From Thermoflexus hugenholtzii JAD2 (lineage in GTDB: Bacteria; Chloroflexota; UBA11872; UBA12225), in the NCBI GenBank assembly GCA_945865725.1, contig CAMBEO010000016.1, positions 1 to 40,974 on the forward strand: DNA of 40,974 bases. Reading direction: 5' to 3'. A program made the translations under genes and the position numbers. The notes beneath the pieces were generated by a model that was not told the DNA's origin, did no database searches, and worked only from the letters and a program-made list of their open reading frames with translations. How positions within the stretch are numbered: position 1 is the first letter of the stretch; the number at the start of each line of letters is the position of its first letter. Shown piece after piece: positions 15,923 to 24,998 of this stretch.

Positions 15923-16275
15923 TCCAATCCTTTCAATGAGTTGGACGCGGAAGCCACGGGTCCCGGTAGCGGGGTTCGCGGGGCAGAGGGACGTCGTGCG
16001 GTCGCCCACGACCACGCGAGGCGATGGCGTAGTCGTTCCCGGTACTCCGGCCGCCGATGGCCTTGTGGACGCCTATCAGGAGTACCATGCGTGACAGGCG
16101 ACGCGCGTGAGGGTGGAACGAGGATCGCACGGCGCGGTCTTGAGCGCCTCCTATCGGCCGAAAGGTCTTGGAACGTCGGCGATCCCTTGATTGACCGTCA
16201 TTTCCAAGCCTGGCAACTCGACCGACCGCTACTTGCCTGATCACCAGATGAACCCAGCCCAATGGGGAGGCCGTG
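15923..16275. other. 353-base divergent spacer without recognised content
   Basis: It lies between the leftward RraA-like start and the rightward 53-aa gene. It carries only the ribosome sites at its two ends (AAAGGA, GGGGAGG). The small open frames crossing it lack ribosome sites and resemble no family. It presumably holds divergent promoters, but no clear -35/-10 pair was seen. Confidence 0.5.
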
Positions 16276-16437
16276 ATGGACCTTGCAGGGATTGATTTCG
16301 CGTCGCTGATCGAGCACCCGATCATCCTCATGGGAGCGTTCATGGTGGCGTGGTTCGGGATTATCGGTCTCGCCGTACGGCTGCTTGTCCCGCACCCCCG
16401 GGCGACCCTAGAACACGTCCGCGCCCATACGAGTTGA
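16276..16437 (+). CDS. Small single-pass membrane protein, 53 aa
   Basis: The ATG at 16276 is preceded at five bases by GGGGAGG (16264-16270), one of the best ribosome sites in the window. The product starts MDLAGIDFASLIEHP and has one hydrophobic helix (about residues 16-38: IILMGAFMVAWFGIIGLAV), then a basic-polar tail ending VRAHTS. Prediction: an inner-membrane microprotein with a short cytoplasmic tail. It lies 127 bases upstream of the acyl-CoA synthetase gene on the same strand, possibly co-transcribed. I recognise no family; the evidence is the ribosome site plus the sensible hydrophobic pattern. Confidence 0.6.
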   Translation: MDLAGIDFASLIEHPIILMGAFMVAWFGIIGLAVRLLVPHPRATLEHVRAHTS

Positions 16438-16564
16438 GCGCCACCGTTCGTCGCGACCCGGCTCGACATTGGGGCTTAAACTCGCCTTCCCTCGAGGCCT
16501 GGACGATGCCGACCCGCTCGACTACGTCTTCACGCGTACCGGGCGCACCGGGAGGGGAAGGTGC

Positions 16565-18622
16565 ATGGGCGGATTCGGCCCTGTCACGTTGAGCGACCCC
16601 TCGGCGCCTGCATGGGTCCCCGCGGCGGCGCACTTCGAACGCAGTCGCTTGGCGCGCTTGGTCGCGCGGACCAGTGGGGGATCGCTCGAATCGTTCCGTG
16701 CCCGCGCGGTCGTCGAGCCCTCGTGGTTCTGGTCGTTAATGGTCGAGGAGGTCGGGCTTCGCTGGCGCGTTCCACCGGACGAGATCCTTGACATGTCGCG
16801 CGGCTTGCCGTTCGCCCGGTTCTTCCCCGGTGCCGGGCTGAACCTTGCCGTCGCGTCGATCGACAGGTGGGTCGAGGATGGCCGGGGCGGTTCCGTCGCC
16901 ATTGCGTGGGAGGGGGAGGACGGCACGAACGGGTCGCTCACGTACTCCGAACTCGCGTCAGCGGTCGGGCGCGCGGCCAACGCCATCGCCGCCGCCGGTA
17001 TCGGTCCGGGCGACCGTGTCGGCCTTTACATGCCGCTCATCCCTGAGTGCGCCGTCGCGATGTTCGCCTGCGCGCGCCTTGGTGCGACCTTTACCCCGAT
17101 CTTCTCGGGGTTCGGAGCCGGGTCGGTCGCCGCACGCCTCGACGACAGCGGCGCGAAACTCCTGATCACGGTTGATGGCGCGTGGCGTCGAGGTCGCGCC
17201 ATTCCAATGAAGTCGGTTGCTGACGAGGCCGTGGCCTTGTCACCGACCGTGACCCGGGTGATGGTCGTCCGTCGCCTCGGGGACCGCGCCGGGCCAGTCC
17301 CGTGGCGTGACGGTCGTGACACATGGTGGGACGACGACCTCGCGGCGGCGTCGCCCGACTGTCCGGCCGTCCCGACCGGCGCCAATGACCCGTACATGCT
17401 GATCTACACGTCGGGGACGACGGGGCGTCCGAAGGGCACCCGGCATGTCCACTCCGGTTTCCCGGTAAAGGCCGCGTCCGACCTTGCGATGCTCTTCGAC
17501 GTGCAACCGAGCGATCGCGTGCTCTGGTACTCGGACCCGGGCTGGATGATGGCGCCATGGCTCATCTTCGGCAACCTGCTCCTCGGCGCGACCGCATGCC
17601 TCTACGATGGCGCGCCTGACTGGCCAGGTCCGGGGCGCCTCTGGAGCCTCGTTGATCGCCTAGGCGTGACCGTCCTCGGCCTCGCGCCGACGGTCATCCG
17701 TGGGTTGATGCGGCACGGCGAGGGGTACCCACATGGCGCCTCGCTCGGCTCGCTGCGCGCCTTGGGGTCGAGCGGCGAACCCTGGACGCCGGAGGCATGG
17801 TGGTGGTACTTCCGGGAGGTCGGCCGGTCGCGGTGCCCGGTGATCAACTACACGGGTGGCACCGAGGTCGGGGGAGGGATCCTCGGATGCACGACCATCG
17901 AACCGCAGTTCCCATGCGCGTTCACCGGTCCCGTCCCAGGCATGGCAGCGGCGATCGCCGACGCGAACGGCCGTGACGTCGAGGGCGCGGTGGGCGAACT
18001 CGTCGTTCGCCAACCCTGGGTCGGCATGACCCAGGGCTTCTGGGGCGGACCGGAGCCGGGGCTTCCCGGACATGACGCCGCGCGCCAGGCCGAGGCCGAC
18101 GCGCGCTACTTGGAGACCTACTGGCGGCGGCCGGGCCTTGAGGGGGCGTGGGTGCACGGCGACTGGGCCAGGGCAGACCCCAATGGTGCGTGGTTCGTAC
18201 TCGGGCGTTCCGACGACACGATCAAGGCCGCCGGCAAGCGCCTGGGCCCGGCAGAGGTCGAGGGGGCAGCCCTCGCGCATCCTGGGGTCGCCGAAGCCGC
18301 GGCGTGCGGCGTTCCGGATCCAATCAAGGGCGAAGTGATCGCCGTGGTCGTCGTGCCGAGCGACCGTGCGATCGCCCTCGACGAGCGGTGCGCCCAGTTC
18401 GAGGCCGAGGTCGAGGCGACCGTCGTCGCTGGCCTTGGACGGGCCTTGCGCCCGGACATCCTGCTTGCGGTGCCTGACCTGCCGAAGACGCGGAACGGCA
18501 AGGTAATGCGTCGACTGGTCCGTGGGGTCCTCGCGGGGGATGCAGACCTTGGCGATCTGTCGGGACTCGACTCGCCCGGCGCGATCGACAGCCTTCGGGA
18601 GGCCTTGGCCCGCCGCACGTAG
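16565..18622 (+). CDS. AMP-forming acyl-CoA synthetase (acetyl/acetoacetyl-CoA synthetase-like)
   Basis: ANL-superfamily ligase of 685 aa that activates a carboxylic acid with ATP and CoA. The start at 16565 (MGGFGPVTLSDPSAPAWVPA) follows the purine-rich GGGAGGGGAAGG closely; a TTG at 16469 in frame has no ribosome site. Motifs are the P-loop YTSGTTGRPKG, the adenylate motif INYTGGTEVGGG, the hinge region HGDWARADPNGAWFVLGRS, DDTIKAAGKRLGP, and PKTRNGKVMRR with the acetylation-sensitive lysine. The N-terminal cap resembles acetyl-CoA synthetase. However, the WWxTE sequence that narrows the acetate pocket in true Acs reads NYTGGTE, as in acetoacetyl- or medium-chain enzymes, so the acid may be larger than acetate. 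It probably feeds carbon from the neighbouring catabolic genes into CoA metabolism. Confidence 0.93.
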   Translation: MGGFGPVTLSDPSAPAWVPAAAHFERSRLARLVARTSGGSLESFRARAVVEPSWFWSLMVEEVGLRWRVPPDEILDMSRGLPFARFFPGAGLNLAVASIDRWVEDGRGGSVAIAWEGEDGTNGSLTYSELASAVGRAANAIAAAGIGPGDRVGLYMPLIPECAVAMFACARLGATFTPIFSGFGAGSVAARLDDSGAKLLITVDGAWRRGRAIPMKSVADEAVALSPTVTRVMVVRRLGDRAGPVPWRDGRDTWWDDDLAAASPDCPAVPTGANDPYMLIYTSGTTGRPKGTRHVHSGFPVKAASDLAMLFDVQPSDRVLWYSDPGWMMAPWLIFGNLLLGATACLYDGAPDWPGPGRLWSLVDRLGVTVLGLAPTVIRGLMRHGEGYPHGASLGSLRALGSSGEPWTPEAWWWYFREVGRSRCPVINYTGGTEVGGGILGCTTIEPQFPCAFTGPVPGMAAAIADANGRDVEGAVGELVVRQPWVGMTQGFWGGPEPGLPGHDAARQAEADARYLETYWRRPGLEGAWVHGDWARADPNGAWFVLGRSDDTIKAAGKRLGPAEVEGAALAHPGVAEAAACGVPDPIKGEVIAVVVVPSDRAIALDERCAQFEAEVEATVVAGLGRALRPDILLAVPDLPKTRNGKVMRRLVRGVLAGDADLGDLSGLDSPGAIDSLREALARRT

Positions 18623-18729
18623 CGTCAGGCCGGGGTGGGGGGCACGGCGCCTCCCAAGAACCGAGCTGGGGCGCATGCGGCGGACGGAAGGGGACTGCAA
18701 GCCGGGTGAGGCCCGACTGCGAGAAGCGC

Positions 18730-19356
18730 CTATCCCTCGGCGTCCGTCGTCTCGCCAGGCCCGATCTCGACGGCCTGCACGTCGAGCGGTTCCCATGAAC
18801 GGCCAGTCACCTCGGCGGTCCAGTCCGCGAAGATCGCCATCCGCATCATGGAATGGAATGCAGGGCGCCAGTACTCGAACGCGTCGCCGTCGAGCGACTC
18901 CGCGGAGAGCGTGTATTGCACGTCCCGCTGGTACATGACGCGTAGCCATCGGCGCCACGTGACCGGTGGTGCCCCGTCCTCCGCCTCGTCGGCAAGGTAC
19001 GTGTGCTCGACCTCGAGATCGACGAGAGAGCCGACGGACTCGGCGTCGGACCTGACCACTTGCGCACCGCGGATCGAGCCAATGCCTCGCTCAAGTCCTT
19101 CCCTGAGGGTCTCAAGGTCGTCCGGCTCGACGGTGGTAGGCAGGCGCGAAGCCTCGACGGTCATCGTCGCCATGTGGGGGGCATCGGCAGGTGCGCGGAG
19201 GCGCAGGGGAGGGCCTTCTTCCTGCGACCACTCGCGCGGATACAGGATTGACACCTGGTGCGCGACGTCGCGCCACACGAGGAAGCCGGTGAATGACGGC
19301 CGGTCCTGGGGACGGGGCGAGGCCCACGTGCCGTGAGGGTCGATCAGGCGCTGCAT
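18730..19356 (-). CDS. Hypothetical protein, possible PsbP/Mog1-like fold
   Basis: Protein of 208 aa with no named family recognised. The ATG at 19356 is chosen because the longer frame begins at a TTG with no ribosome site; this ATG also lacks an obvious one. There is no signal peptide. The layout SILYPREWSQEEG, then MATMTVEASRLP, a helix LETLREGLERGIGS, and a C-terminal MYQRDVQYTLSAESLDGDAFEYWRPAFHSMM resembles DUF1795/PsbP/Mog1-like domains: a YP.W strand, a helix and a final helix after an aromatic patch. That fold guess is moderate. It is divergent from the ABC importer with about 217 bases between starts and convergent with the acyl-CoA synthetase. Confidence 0.72.
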   Translation of the reverse strand: MQRLIDPHGTWASPRPQDRPSFTGFLVWRDVAHQVSILYPREWSQEEGPPLRLRAPADAPHMATMTVEASRLPTTVEPDDLETLREGLERGIGSIRGAQVVRSDAESVGSLVDLEVEHTYLADEAEDGAPPVTWRRWLRVMYQRDVQYTLSAESLDGDAFEYWRPAFHSMMRMAIFADWTAEVTGRSWEPLDVQAVEIGPGETTDAEG

Positions 19357-19417
19357 TCGAAGAGTGTACGCCGGGAATGGCAATCATCGACCGGCTCCAG
19401 CCACCGCATCGGCGCTG

Positions 19418-19511
19418 ACGCACGGTGCGTGGTGTAGCGATTGTGAGTTGCAATCCAGTATCGTGAGACCGGAAGGGTGGCGCACTGCGCCGCCAGTGTG
19501 CCTTGAGCACT
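19418..19511. promoter_or_regulatory. Cluster of operator-like dyads upstream of the ABC importer
   Basis: Three dyads lie in 94 bases ahead of the importer: ACGCAC-G-GTGCGT (19418-19430, perfect), GATTG-N7-CAATC (19439-19455) and TGTGC-N5-GCACT (19497-19511). The third is close to the TGTGC-N5-GCACA pair near amt and lies 63 bases before the substrate-binding-protein start. Inference: sugar- or nutrient-responsive repressor sites. There is no bound regulator in the window. Confidence 0.35.
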
Positions 19512-19573
19512 GCCGCGAAGCTCGTGTGATCGGGAGGGATGCCTTCCCGTCCCGAGCGCTGCAGGAGGAAACG

Positions 19574-21625
19574 ATGCCCCAGAATCACGCGGGACTTGGC
19601 GAACTACCTGTCAAGGGACATGGTCGACGCGAGGCGCTCCGGCGCTTTGCGCTTGGCGCCGCCGCCCTCGCGGCTGGCGTGTCCGCCCCGGCGACCGCGC
19701 ACGCTGCACGCATCTCCGAACCGGCCGGACCGGCTGGCGCCGCGGGCAGTTTCCAGGGTGCCTTCAAGGAGGCGCCGATGCTCGCAGACCTGGTCAAGGC
19801 GGGCAAGCTTCCTCCGGTCGAGCAGCGACTGCCGGCCAGTCCGCGAGTGATCAAGCCGCTTGAGACGGTTGGCAAGTACGGCGGCACGTGGCGCCGCGCC
19901 TACCGCGGTCCGTCGGACCGTGTCGGGCCGACCAAGCTCGTCGAAGAGATGCTGATCGACTGGGAAGCACCCGACCCGAAGACGATCGGCCTCACGGCGA
20001 ACTTCGTCGAGCGGTGGGAGCAGAACGCCGACGCCTCCGTGTACACCTTCTACCTGCGCCCCGGGATCAAGTGGTCGGACGGGACCGAGGTCTCCACCGA
20101 CGACGTGATGTTCTGGTACGAGGACATCCAGCTCCACAAGGAAATCCGCGCCAACCCCGTCGACTTGATCCGGCAGCGCGTCGGCGGCGAGTTCAAGGTG
20201 GCGACGATCGTGGCCGTCGACAAGCTGACGTTCACGGTCACGTATGCGGCGCCGAACCCCCTGCTGCCGATCGCGATCGCGAAGACCGGCGGGTTCCCGA
20301 ACGCTCCCGCCTTCCTCTCGCCCGCGCACTACCTCAAGAAGTTCCATCCCAAGTACACGCCCGTCGAAGAACTGACGAAGTTGGCGACCGAGAAGAACTT
20401 GCCCGCGTGGACTGGCCTGTGGGGCGACGCCGGGAACATGGAGGGCGCGATCGCCTTCTGGTTCAAGAACCCCGAGGTGCCGGTCCTCACGCCATGGCGT
20501 GCCGTCGTTCCGGCACCTGCCGACCCGATGGTGATGGAGCGGAACCCGTACTACTGGCAGGTCGATACCGACGGCAACCAGCTGCCGTACATCGACAAGA
20601 TCGAGCACGCCTTCTTCGAGAGCAATGACGTCTTCAACCTCTGGATCGCCCAGGGGAAGATCGACATGCAGATGCGGCACGTCTCGGTCGGCTCGTACGT
20701 CTTCCTGAAGGAAAACGAGTCGAAGGGCAAGTATCGCGTCCTCAACTGGCGGGCAGCCAGCACTGGCGCGTACTTCCCGAACCAGAACTGCCCCGATCCA
20801 GTTCTCGCGAAGCTGTTCAGCACGCCCGAGTTCCGGCAGGCGCTCAACGTGTCGATCAACCGCGAAGAGATTCTCGAGATCGTCTACAACGGCCTCGGCA
20901 CCGCGCGTCAGGCCAGCCCCGTCAACGGTTCGCCCGAGTTCGACGCCGCCTTGGCCAAGAAGTGGGCCGAGTACGACCCGAAGCTCGCGAACGACCTGCT
21001 CGACAAGCTGGGCTTGGCGAAGGGGTCGGACGGGATCCGGAAGCGCCCCGATGGCAAGCCGCTCGAGTTCGTCGTCGAGCACACGGCACCGACCGGTTCG
21101 CCTGACAACGACCAGCACGAGCTGGTGAAGGGCTACTGGGAGGCGGTTGGCATCCGCGCCTCGATGAAGGCCGTGGAACGGTCGCTCTACGAGGAGCATT
21201 GCCGGACGAGCGAGATCGAGGTCGGGACCTGGAGCTTTGACCGGTGCTCGGTCGTCAAGGCCGACCCCGGCCGCTGGCTCGGGACGATCACGGACGGCCC
21301 GTGGGCACCGGCGTTCGGCAACTGGTACACGAAGGCGCCGTTCAAGCAGGAAGAGCCGCCGGCCGACCACCCCATCCGCAAGATCTGGGGCCTGTGGGAA
21401 CAGGTTCAGGTCGAGCCGGACGAGGCGCGCCGGAACGCCCTGTTCCAGGACCTGCTCGGGATCCACACCGCCGCTCCGATGGTCGTCGGGGTTGTCGGCG
21501 AGTTGACGGCGCCGATGGTGGCGTCGCAGGCATTCGGCAATGTCGCCGGGGGGTACATCAGCGATGACACCCTGCGTGACACGGGCCTGATCAACCCGCA
21601 GCAGTTCTACATCGGCCGGGCCTAA
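19574..21625 (+). CDS. ABC transporter substrate-binding protein, Opp/Dpp (SBP_bac_5) family, Tat-type signal
   Basis: Extracytoplasmic receptor of 683 aa, longer than typical DppA (about 535 aa). The start has a perfect AGGAGGAA at 19563-19570. The N-terminus HGRREALRRFALGAAALAAG followed by APATAHAA is a twin-arginine signal with a likely cleavage site near residue 44, so it is exported folded. The mature part shows the family layout: WSDGTEVSTDDVMFWYE, NPYYWQVDTDGNQLPYIDKI, PEFRQALNVSINREEIL and a C-terminal lobe. Members bind peptides, oligosaccharides or opines; long members of this type often bind plant oligosaccharides. It heads a complete five-gene importer. A strong hairpin follows the stop, consistent with higher expression of the receptor than of the membrane genes. 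Confidence 0.93.
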   Translation: MPQNHAGLGELPVKGHGRREALRRFALGAAALAAGVSAPATAHAARISEPAGPAGAAGSFQGAFKEAPMLADLVKAGKLPPVEQRLPASPRVIKPLETVGKYGGTWRRAYRGPSDRVGPTKLVEEMLIDWEAPDPKTIGLTANFVERWEQNADASVYTFYLRPGIKWSDGTEVSTDDVMFWYEDIQLHKEIRANPVDLIRQRVGGEFKVATIVAVDKLTFTVTYAAPNPLLPIAIAKTGGFPNAPAFLSPAHYLKKFHPKYTPVEELTKLATEKNLPAWTGLWGDAGNMEGAIAFWFKNPEVPVLTPWRAVVPAPADPMVMERNPYYWQVDTDGNQLPYIDKIEHAFFESNDVFNLWIAQGKIDMQMRHVSVGSYVFLKENESKGKYRVLNWRAASTGAYFPNQNCPDPVLAKLFSTPEFRQALNVSINREEILEIVYNGLGTARQASPVNGSPEFDAALAKKWAEYDPKLANDLLDKLGLAKGSDGIRKRPDGKPLEFVVEHTAPTGSPDNDQHELVKGYWEAVGIRASMKAVERSLYEEHCRTSEIEVGTWSFDRCSVVKADPGRWLGTITDGPWAPAFGNWYTKAPFKQEEPPADHPIRKIWGLWEQVQVEPDEARRNALFQDLLGIHTAAPMVVGVVGELTAPMVASQAFGNVAGGYISDDTLRDTGLINPQQFYIGRA

Positions 21626-21652
21626 TCCCCTCGCGACACCTTGTAGCGCAGC

Positions 21653-21678
21653 TGCGCCCCGGGTCACCCCGGGGCGCA
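21653..21678 (+). terminator. Intercistronic hairpin after the substrate-binding-protein gene
   Basis: A perfect 11-bp stem TGCGCCCCGGG / CCCGGGGCGCA with loop TCAC lies 28 bases after the stop and 56 before the first permease. There is no T-tract. It probably acts as a partial terminator or an mRNA 3'-end protector that raises the receptor:permease ratio. Confidence 0.6.
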
Positions 21679-21733
21679 GGTGCGTGTCCGGGCACCAGCG
21701 CCGAGGCGGTCCTCTTCCACGCGCGAGAGTCGG

Positions 21734-22723
21734 ATGATTGCGTACACGATCCAACGCCTCCTGCTGGCGATCCCCACCCTCTTCGTCATCTCCTTGCTCT
21801 CGTTCGTGCTGATCCAGTTGCCGCCCGGAGACTTCCTCTCCAGCTACGCGGCGACGCTCGCGGCACTAGGCGAGCAACTCAGCGGTGACACCCTCGCGCT
21901 CCTGCGCGAGTCGTACGGGCTCGACCAGCCGATCTACGTCCAGTACTACAAGTGGATCACCGGGATCGTGACCCGGGGCGACTTCGGGCTGAGCCTGGAG
22001 TGGAAGCAGCCGGTCAAGGCGCTCCTCTGGGAGCGCATGGGGCTGACCATTGCCCTGACCCTGAGCACGCTGCTCTTCACGTGGCTGCTGGCGATCCCGA
22101 TCGGCATCTACTCGGCGACGCACCAGTACAGCCCGCTCGACTACGTCTTCACGACGATCGGATTCATCGGCTTGGGCGTGCCCGGGTTCATGCTCGCCCT
22201 CGTCGTGATGTGGATCGCCTTCATTTACTTCGGTGCGGACGTGGGTGGGCTCTTCTCCGACCAGTACAAGAACGCGCCGTGGTCGCTCGGGCGGGTCTGG
22301 GACCTCCTGCAGCACCTCTGGGTGCCCATGCTGATCCTTGGCATGGAGGGTGCGGCCGGGTTGATCCGGACGATGCGCGCAAACCTGCTCGACGAGCTGC
22401 ATAAGCCGTACGTAACGGCGGCGCGGGCGCGCGGCCTCGATGAGACGGTGCTCACGTATGAGTACCCCGTTCAAGTCGCGCTGAACCCGTTTATCTCGAC
22501 CCTCGGCTGGGCGCTTCCCGGCCTGGTGAACGGCGGGACGATCATCAGCGTCACGCTGAGCTTGCCCACGGCCGGCCCCCTGCTCCTGCGTGCGCTGCAA
22601 TCGCAGGACATGTATCTCGCCGGCGCGTTCATCCTCCTGCTTGGCAGCCTGACGATCGTGGGGACCCTGATCTCGGACCTGCTTCTCGCCTGGATCGACC
22701 CGCGGATCCGGTTGACCCACTAG
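21734..22723 (+). CDS. ABC transporter permease (OppB/DppB type)
   Basis: Inner-membrane permease of 329 aa. The ATG at 21734 gives MIAYTIQRLLLAIPTLFVISL, the typical OppB opening; its ribosome site is weak (GAGAG). Six hydrophobic segments are visible. The EAA-type loop that contacts the ATPase reads PYVTAARARGLDETVLTYEYPVQ. The long first periplasmic loop after GDFLSSY and the GDFGLSLEWKQPV segment are as in the family. It forms the transmembrane channel with the downstream permease. It is translated from the importer operon with the two ATPase genes. Confidence 0.93.
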   Translation: MIAYTIQRLLLAIPTLFVISLLSFVLIQLPPGDFLSSYAATLAALGEQLSGDTLALLRESYGLDQPIYVQYYKWITGIVTRGDFGLSLEWKQPVKALLWERMGLTIALTLSTLLFTWLLAIPIGIYSATHQYSPLDYVFTTIGFIGLGVPGFMLALVVMWIAFIYFGADVGGLFSDQYKNAPWSLGRVWDLLQHLWVPMLILGMEGAAGLIRTMRANLLDELHKPYVTAARARGLDETVLTYEYPVQVALNPFISTLGWALPGLVNGGTIISVTLSLPTAGPLLLRALQSQDMYLAGAFILLLGSLTIVGTLISDLLLAWIDPRIRLTH

Positions 22724-22732
22724 GACATCGTC

Positions 22733-23935
22733 GTGACGGCATCTGCGACTGAACGCGACCCGAGCCAGGCCGGCGGAACGCCGCCGCTCCCAGATCGGCC
22801 AGAGCCCTTGACCGAACGGGGCGAGGCCTCGACATCGAGCAAGTTGGTTTCAGCCTCCCAGTGGAGGCTGATGTACTGGCGGTTCCGTCGGCACCGACTC
22901 GCCGTGGTGTGCACGTTTATCGTGGTCTTCTTTTACATCGTGGCATTATTCTCGGAGACGATCTCTCCGCTCGATCCGAACAAGGTGTCGAACCTCTACA
23001 AGTACGCGCCTCCGCAAGCTATTGAGTTCCTTGACAAGGACGGCAACTTCTCGTTCAGGCCATACGTGCTCGGTTTCAAGAGCAGCCGCAACCCCGAGAC
23101 GTTGCGGATCACGTATGTCCCGGACCCCACGAAGCGCTTCCCGGTCCGATTTTTCGTCCCCGGTGAGAAGTACATGTTCTGGGGACTGTGGCCTTCCGAC
23201 ATCCATGTCATCGGCCTCGGACCGGATGCGCCAGCGAACACGCCGTTCCACCTCCTCGGGACGGACCGCCTTGGGCGCGACATGCTCTCGCGGATCGTTT
23301 ATGGCGCCCGGATTTCGCTGTCGATCGGGCTCATCGGCGTGACGCTGAGTCTGGTCTTCGGCATCCTCCTGGGCGGGGTGTCCGGCTACTACGGTGGCTG
23401 GATCGACGCGGTCATCCAGCGCATCATCGAGTTCATCCGGTCGCTGCCGACGATTCCCGTCTGGATGGCGCTGGCCGCGGCGATGCCGCCGAAGTGGCCC
23501 CCGGATTACGTCTACCTCGGAATCACGATCATCCTCTCGCTCCTCGGATGGACCGGCCTCGCGCGTGTGGTGCGCGGTCGCTTTCTGGCCCTGCGCGAGG
23601 AGGACTTCGTGCTGGCCGCCCGCCTTTCGAACTGCTCGGAGCCCCGGATCATCTTCCGGCACATGGTGCCGAGCTTCGCAAGCCACATCATCGCGAGCAT
23701 CACGCTCGCGGTCCCGGGGATGATCCTTTCGGAGACCTCGCTGAGCTTCCTCGGCCTCGGCTTGCGCCCGCCGGTCATCAGTTGGGGCGTCCTCCTGCAG
23801 GAAGCCCAGAACATCCAGACAGTTGCGCTCTTCCCGTGGCTCCTGATCCCCGGCGCGGCGGTCATCCTGATCGTCCTGGCATTTAGCTTCGTCGGTGACG
23901 GCCTCCGTGACGCCGCCGACCCGTACGGACGGTGA
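22733..23935 (+). CDS. ABC transporter permease (OppC/DppC type) with enlarged periplasmic insert
   Basis: Second permease, 400 aa, longer than usual OppC (about 300). The GTG at 22733 follows AGGA by seven bases and starts ten bases after the previous stop. An N-terminal cytoplasmic stretch of about 45 residues leads to TM1 (VVCTFIVVFFYIVALF). A periplasmic segment of about 115 residues follows (with the FRPYVLGFK, PVRFFVPGEKY and PSDIHVIGLG parts) before the LLGTDRLGRDMLSRIVYGARIS core motif. The EAA loop contains DFVLAARLSNCSEPRIIFRHM. The enlarged insert occurs in a subset of Opp-type importers often linked to oligosaccharides rather than peptides, which supports, but does not prove, a sugar substrate. 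Confidence 0.93.
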   Translation: MTASATERDPSQAGGTPPLPDRPEPLTERGEASTSSKLVSASQWRLMYWRFRRHRLAVVCTFIVVFFYIVALFSETISPLDPNKVSNLYKYAPPQAIEFLDKDGNFSFRPYVLGFKSSRNPETLRITYVPDPTKRFPVRFFVPGEKYMFWGLWPSDIHVIGLGPDAPANTPFHLLGTDRLGRDMLSRIVYGARISLSIGLIGVTLSLVFGILLGGVSGYYGGWIDAVIQRIIEFIRSLPTIPVWMALAAAMPPKWPPDYVYLGITIILSLLGWTGLARVVRGRFLALREEDFVLAARLSNCSEPRIIFRHMVPSFASHIIASITLAVPGMILSETSLSFLGLGLRPPVISWGVLLQEAQNIQTVALFPWLLIPGAAVILIVLAFSFVGDGLRDAADPYGR

Positions 23936-23939
23936 CGCG

Positions 23940-24998
23940 ATGACGACCGAACTGATTGACCCGCCGGCACGCACCGGCAGCGCGGAGGCGCCCCGTCCCC
24001 TCGACACGCCCGTCGTGCTCGACGTGAAGGACTTGCGCACGCATTTCTTGATGCCTGGGGGGACGGTGCGGGCGGTGGACGGCGTGAGCTACACGCTTCA
24101 CCGGGGACGCACGCTCGGGATCGTCGGCGAGAGCGGCTGCGGGAAGTCGGTGACGGCGCAGTCCGTCCTCGGGATCGTCCCGCGTCCCGGACGCAACGTG
24201 GGCGGAACGGTCACGCTGACCCGTCGCGACGGGACGAACCTCGAGTTGACCAGCCTTGACCCGCGGGGAAAGGTGATCCGCAGCGTCCGGGGCAACGAGA
24301 TCGCGTACATCTTCCAGGAACCGATGTCCGCACTCAGCCCGATCCATACGATCGGGCACCAGATCACGGAGGTGATCCGCCTGCACACGGGTGCCAAGCG
24401 TGACGAGGCGCGGTTCCGGGCAGAGACGGTGATGCGCCAGGTCGGTTTGCCGCGACCTGACGCGGTTCTGGACCGCTACCCCCACCAGCTCTCCGGTGGC
24501 ATGCGCCAACGTGCGGTCATCGGGATCGCGCTCGCTTGCAACCCTGGGATCCTCATCGCGGACGAGCCGACGACGGCACTGGACGTGACGACGGAGGCCG
24601 TGATCCTCGACCTGGTGCGGAGCCTCCAAAAAGAGGGCGGCATGGCGATCCAGTTCATTACCCACAACCTCGGGGTCATCGCTGAGATTGCCGACGAGGT
24701 GGTCGTGATGTACATGGGGCGCCAGGTTGAACGCGCGCCCGTTTCCCAGCTCTTTCATGCACCGCAGCACCCGTACACCCAGGCACTGCTCCGGTCGATG
24801 CCCCGCCTTGGCCACCGGGCGCACGAGCGCCTTGAGGCCATCCAAGGCATGGTGCCGGACCCCTACGACGTGCCACCCGGGTGCGCGTTCCATACCCGCT
24901 GCCGGCACTACGTACCAGGCACTTGCGACAGTCCCGAGTACCTCGAGGTGTCGCCACGCCACTGGGTGCGGTGCAGCCGCGCCGGGGAGGTGGCGTGA
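23940..24998 (+). CDS. ABC transporter ATP-binding protein (OppD/DppD type)
   Basis: Cytoplasmic ATPase of 352 aa that powers the importer. The ATG at 23940 lies four bases after the permease stop. Motifs are Walker A GESGCGKS (63-70), Q-loop [13 protein letters not shown] signature LSGGMRQR, Walker B ILIADEP and the switch histidine in QFITHNL. The C-terminal oligopeptide/dipeptide extension contains the cysteine-rich segment [20 protein letters not shown], which in this family binds an iron-sulphur cluster. It pairs with the next ATPase as a heterodimer. Its stop codon overlaps the next start (TGATG). Confidence 0.95.
   Translation: MTTELIDPPARTGSAEAPRPLDTPVVLDVKDLRTHFLMPGGTVRAVDGVSYTLHRGRTLGIVGESGCGKSVTAQSVLGIVPRPGRNVGGTVTLTRRDGTNLELTSLDPRGKVIRSVRGNEIAYIFQEPMSALSPIHTIGHQITEVIRLHTGAKRDEARFRAETVMRQVGLPRPDAVLDRYPHQLSGGMRQRAVIGIALACNPGILIADEPTTALDVTTEAVILDLVRSLQKEGGMAIQFITHNLGVIAEIADEVVVMYMGRQVERAPVSQLFHAPQHPYTQALLRSMPRLGHRAHERLEAIQGMVPDPYDVPPGCAFHTRCRHYVPGTCDSPEYLEVSPRHWVRCSRAGEVA

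Noticed and set aside
15873-16094. Small Arg-rich frames in the RraA upstream spacer
   Set aside because: They overlap the RraA-like start, lack ribosome sites and have no recognisable pattern.
19604-21754. 716-codon minus-strand frame
   Set aside because: Antisense to the substrate-binding-protein gene; low-quality Arg/Val/Asp-rich shadow typical of GC-rich DNA.
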